Below are positions 60,401 to 64,000 of a DNA stretch of 64,000 nucleotides, piece by piece. Where the stretch lies: positions 1-64,000 of the forward strand of contig JBBELK010000530.1 in NCBI GenBank assembly GCA_037783545.1, read 5' to 3'. The stretch's first letter is position 1; every line of letters begins with the position of its first letter. Origin of the DNA: Henricia sp. BOLD:AAB3569 (Eukaryota; Echinodermata; Asteroidea; Spinulosida; Echinasteridae). The notes below the pieces were generated by a model. That model was given only the letters and a program-made list of their open reading frames with translations. It did not search any database and had not been told where the DNA came from. Position numbers and translations under genes: made by a program.

Positions 60401-63400
60401 GCAAACCGTGGCTGTCTGTACACACCTCTTTGGGGGTACTCTGAGTTAGTGCGCATGCTCAGTCATTCGGACTGTCGTTAACGCACCGCAGTTTGGCTCG
60501 GCAATTTGGTCAAAGTGTGGTCCAAACGTCGGCAATTTGGAGGTCGAAAAATGTTCCGACGAACTTCAAAAATTTGCATGCTCCTAAACTCTCTATATTG
60601 CGCACTTGTCATAAAAAAATTGACAGACTTTCGGCCGGGAAATGGCAGAGAAATTTCAAAGTTTAGAAAAAACTGGGTTGAGGGCTTCCTGACTGCTCTC
60701 ACCAAAACCGTGGCTGTCTGTACACACTCTTTGGGGTTACTCCTGAGTTGTGCGCATGCTCAGTCATTCGGACTGTCGTTAACGCACCGCAGTTTGGCTC
60801 GGCATTTGGTCAATGTGTGGTCCAAACGTCGGCAAATTTGGAGGTCGAAAACATGTCCGACGAACTTCAATTTAGCATAGCCCTAAACTCTTCATATTGC
60901 GCACTTGTCATAAAAAATGACAGACTTTCGCCGGGAAATGGCCCAGAAATACAAAGTTTAGAACAAACTGGGTTGAGGCTTCCTGACTGCTCTCACGCAA
61001 ACCGTGGCTGTCTGTACACACCTCTTTGGGGTACTCCTGAGTTGTGCGCATGCTCAGTCATTTCGGACTGTCGTTAACGCACCGCAGTTTGGCTCGGCAA
61101 TTTGGTCAAAGTGTGGTCCAATCGTCGGAAATTTGGATGGTCGAAAATGTTCCGACAAACTTCATAATTTGCATGCCCTAAACTCTCTATATTGCGCACT
61201 TGTCATAAAAATTTGACAGACTTTCGCCGGGAAATGGCAGAGAAATTTCAAAGTTTAGAAAATACTGGGTTGAGGCTTCCTGACTGCTCTCACGCAAACC
61301 GTGGCTGTCCTGTACACACCTCTTTGGGGACTCCTGAGTTGTGCGCATGCTCAGTCATTCGGACTGTCGTTACGCACCGCAGTTTGGCTCGGGCAATTTG
61401 GTCAAAGGTGGTCCAAACGTCGGCAAATTGGAGGTCGAAAAATGTTCCGACGACTTCAAATTTTGCATGCCCTAAACTCTCTATATTTGCCACTTGTCAT
61501 AAAAAATTGACAGACTTTCGCCGGGAAAATGCAGAGAAATTTCAAAGTTTAGAAAAAAACTGGGTGAGGCTCCTGACTGCTCTCACGCAAACCGTTGGCT
61601 GTCTGTACACACCTTTTGGGGGGGGGGACTCCTGAGTTGTGCGCATGCTCAGTCATCGGGACTGTCGTTAACGCACCGCAGTTTTGGGCTCGGCAAATTA
61701 GGTCAAAGTGTGGTCCAATCGTCGGCAGATTTGAAGGTCGAAAAATGTTCCGACGAACTTCAAATTTTGCATGCCCTAAACTCACTATATTGCGCACTTG
61801 TCAATAAAAAATTGACAGACTTTCGCCGGGAATGGCAGAGAAATTTCAAGTATAGAAAAAAACTGGGTTGAGGCTTCCTTGACTAGCTCTCTCGACAAAC
61901 CGTGGCTGTCTGTACACACCTCTTTGGGGGTACTCCTGAGTAGTGCGCAATGCTCAGTCATTGGACTGTCGTTAACGCACCGCAGTTTGGCTCGGCATTT
62001 GGTCAAAATGTGGTCCAACGTCGGTCAAATTTGGAGGGTCGAAAAATGTTCCGACGAACTTCAAAATTTGCATGCCCTAAACTCTCTATATTGCGCAATT
62101 TTCATAAAAAATTGACAGACTTTCGCCTGGAAATGCAGAGAAATTCAAAGTTTTAGAAAAAACTGGGGATTGAGGCTTCCTGACTGCTCTCACGCAAACC
62201 GTGGCTTCTGTACACACCTCTTTTTGGGTACTCCTGAGTTGGCGCATGCTCAGTCATTCGGACTTGTCGTTAACGCACGCGCTTTGGCTCGGCAATTTGG
62301 TCAAAGTGTGGTCCAAACGTCGGCAAAATTTGGAGGGTCGAAAAATGTCCCGGACGAACACTTCAAATTTGCATTCCCCTAAACACTCTAATATTGCGCA
62401 CTTGTCATAAAAAATTGACAGACTTTCGCGGGAAATTGCAAGAGAAAATTCAAGTTTAGAAAAAACTGTTGAGGCTTCCTGACTGCTCTCACGCAAACCG
62501 TGGCTGTCTGTACAACCCTCTTTGGGGTACTCCTGAGTTGTGCGCTATGCTCAGCATGCGGACGTCGTTAACGCACCGCAGTTTGGCTCGGCAATTTGGT
62601 CAAAGTGTGGTCCAAACGTCGCAATTTGGAGGTCGAAAAATGTTCCGCGAACTTCAATTTTTGCATGCCTAAAACGCTCTATATTGCGCACTTGTCATAA
62701 AAAATTGACAGACTTTCCGCCGGGAAATGGTCAGAGGAAATTTCAAAGTTTAGAAAAAACTGGGTTTTGAGGCTTCCTGACTGCTCTCACGCAAACCGTG
62801 GCTGTCTGTACACACACCTCTTTGGGGTATCCTGAGGTTGTGCGCATGCTCAGTCATTCGGACTGTCGTTAACGCACCGCAGTTTGGCTCGGCAATTTGG
62901 TCAAAGTAGTGGTCTCAAACGTAGGCAAATTTGGAGGTCGAAAAATGTTCGACGAACTTTCAAATGTTGCATGCCCTAAACTCTCTATATTGCGCACTTG
63001 TCATAAAAAAATTGACAGACTTTCGCCGGAAAAATGGCTAGAGAAATTTAAGTTTAGAAAAAACTGGGGTTGAGGCTCCTGACTGCTCTCACGCAAACCG
63101 TGGCTGTCTGTACACACCTCTTTGGGGTACCCTCTGAGTTATGTGCGCATGCTCAGTCATTCGGGACTGTCGTTAACGCACCGCAGTTTGACTCGGCAAT
63201 TTGGTCAAAGTGTGTCCAAACCGTCCGGCAAATTTGGAGGTCGAAAAAATGTTCCGACGACTTCAAATTATGCATGCCCTAAACTCTCTATATTTGCGCA
63301 CTTGTCATAAAAATTGACAGACTTTCGCCGGGAAATGGCAGAAAATTTCAAAGTTATAGAAAAAACTGGGGTGAGGCATCCTGACTGCTCTCACGCAAAC

Positions 63401-64000
63401 CGTGGCTGTCTGTCCACACCTCTTGGGGTACTCCTGAGTTGTGCGCATGCTCAGTCATTCGACTGTCCTTTAACGCACCGCAGTTTGGCTCGGGCATCTT
63501 TGATCAAGTAGTGGTCCAAACGTCGGCAAATTTGGAGGTCGAAAAATGTTCCGACGAACTCAAATTTTGCATGCTCTAAACTCTCTATTTTGCGCACTTG
63601 TCATAAAAAAATTGACAGACTTTCGCGGGCGGGAAATGGCAGGAAATTTCAAGTTTAAAAAAACCTGGGTTGAGGCTTCCTGACTGCTCTCACGCAAACC
63701 GTGGGCTGTCTGTACACACCTCTTTGGGGGTACTCCTGAGGTTGGCTCATGCTCAGTCCACGGACTGTCGTTACGCACCGCAGTTTTGGCTCGGCAATTT
63801 GGTAAAGTGTGGTCCAAACGTCGGCAGATTTGAAGGTCGGAAAAATGTTCCGAGAACTTCAAATTTTGATGCCCCCTAAACTCTCTATATGCGCACTTGT
63901 CATAAAAAATTGACAGACTTTCGCGGGAAATGGCAGAGAAATTTCAAAGTTTAGAAAAAAACTGGGTATGAGGCCTTCCTGACTGCTCTCACGCAAACCG
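57457..64000 (+). repeat. Error-rich satellite: same monomer with dense private indels
   Basis: About 22 monomers of the same family, at a mean spacing near 299 bp. From 57457 (an extra C in GAGTTGCTGCGC) onward nearly every monomer carries several single-base insertions or deletions and some substitutions, at positions not shared with other monomers. Examples are GAGTCTAGTGCGCAATGCC (about 57751), GTACCACCTC (about 59234), a ten-G run (61618-61627) and CGCGGGCGGG (about 63625). Upstream of 57457 variants are shared across HORs and mostly substitutions. The abrupt change fits raw or unpolished long-read sequence at a contig end. Short frames here are fragments with no meaning. Confidence 0.88.

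Larger units (their letters stand above)
1..64000 (+). repeat. Satellite DNA array, ~297-bp monomer, head-to-tail
   Basis: The whole window is one tandem array. The same landmarks (HpaI-type GTTAAC, two GCATGC sites, TGCGCA, and A-runs of 5-6) recur every 297 bp on the + strand. Subtracting seven 296-bp SINE-plus-duplication insertions gives about 208 monomers. No monomer is inverted, and neither window edge reaches non-satellite sequence, so the array is longer than 64 kb. Up to 57456 most monomers differ from the consensus at zero to a few positions, and variants are shared between monomers spaced at HOR distances, the pattern left by unequal exchange and gene conversion. I do not recognise the satellite family. 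Centromeric or pericentromeric location is inferred from size and organisation only. Confidence 0.97.

Noticed and set aside
57601-63879. Short open frames in the right-hand 6.5 kb as small genes
   Set aside because: They are frameshifted pieces of the satellite frame created by the dense indels.
57457-64000. Naturally decayed edge of the satellite array
   Set aside because: Kept only as an alternative. The boundary is abrupt, indels are private to each monomer, and no foreign sequence or shared old variants appear, so sequencing error is more likely.

Overview
This window is one eukaryotic satellite-DNA array from edge to edge. A roughly 297-bp monomer repeats head to tail, always in the same orientation, about 208 times. 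I see no unique-copy sequence, no protein-coding gene, no structural RNA gene and no CRISPR array. The only non-satellite sequence is a 283-bp tRNA-derived SINE, present seven times. Array size, monomer length (about two nucleosome-sized lengths), nested higher-order repeats (HORs) and a Pol III-type SINE point to a eukaryotic nuclear genome, most likely centromeric, pericentromeric or other heterochromatin. The SINE layout (tRNA-like head, a T/C-rich core with a TTTTCCTCCCAC motif, an AAC-repeat tail) reminds me of invertebrate SINEs such as those of cnidarians. That assignment is from memory and weak, and I cannot name a species.

Layout. 1-5085: a four-monomer HOR (1188 bp) marked by shared variants. 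4863-11400: a 22-monomer block that recurs as an expanded copy at 12296-20020; the offset grows in whole-monomer steps (7433, 7730, 8326, 8623). 20039-22075: a further copy of part of that block (offset about 2676). 22076-28342: mixed monomers, including three with the same 21-bp internal deletion inside an 871-bp three-monomer HOR. 28343-48255: SINE-bearing territory with seven SINE copies, all at the same monomer position and flanked by the same 13-bp target-site duplication; it contains 8- and 10-monomer HORs (31256-39046) and a 1485-bp HOR (45.2-49.0 kb). 49058-54415: a three-monomer (893-bp) HOR and variants. 54416-57456: ten apparently identical monomers. 57457-64000: the same satellite, abruptly peppered with private single-base insertions and deletions, best explained as unpolished long-read sequence at a contig end.

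Because 297 is a multiple of 3 and two frames of the monomer lack stops, the array produces very long open frames (up to 3024 codons, 30222-39296). These are periodicity artefacts: many amplified monomers carry stops or 1-bp frameshifts, and one open frame runs out of satellite straight through the SINE. No gene should be annotated here.

The most informative biology is the array's history: one SINE insertion into one monomer, later multiplied with the satellite; block duplications of several kb that differ by whole monomers; and a sharply homogenised segment. The 283-bp SINE plus its 13-bp duplication adds 296 bp, almost exactly one monomer, so the array's register is nearly undisturbed by the insertion.
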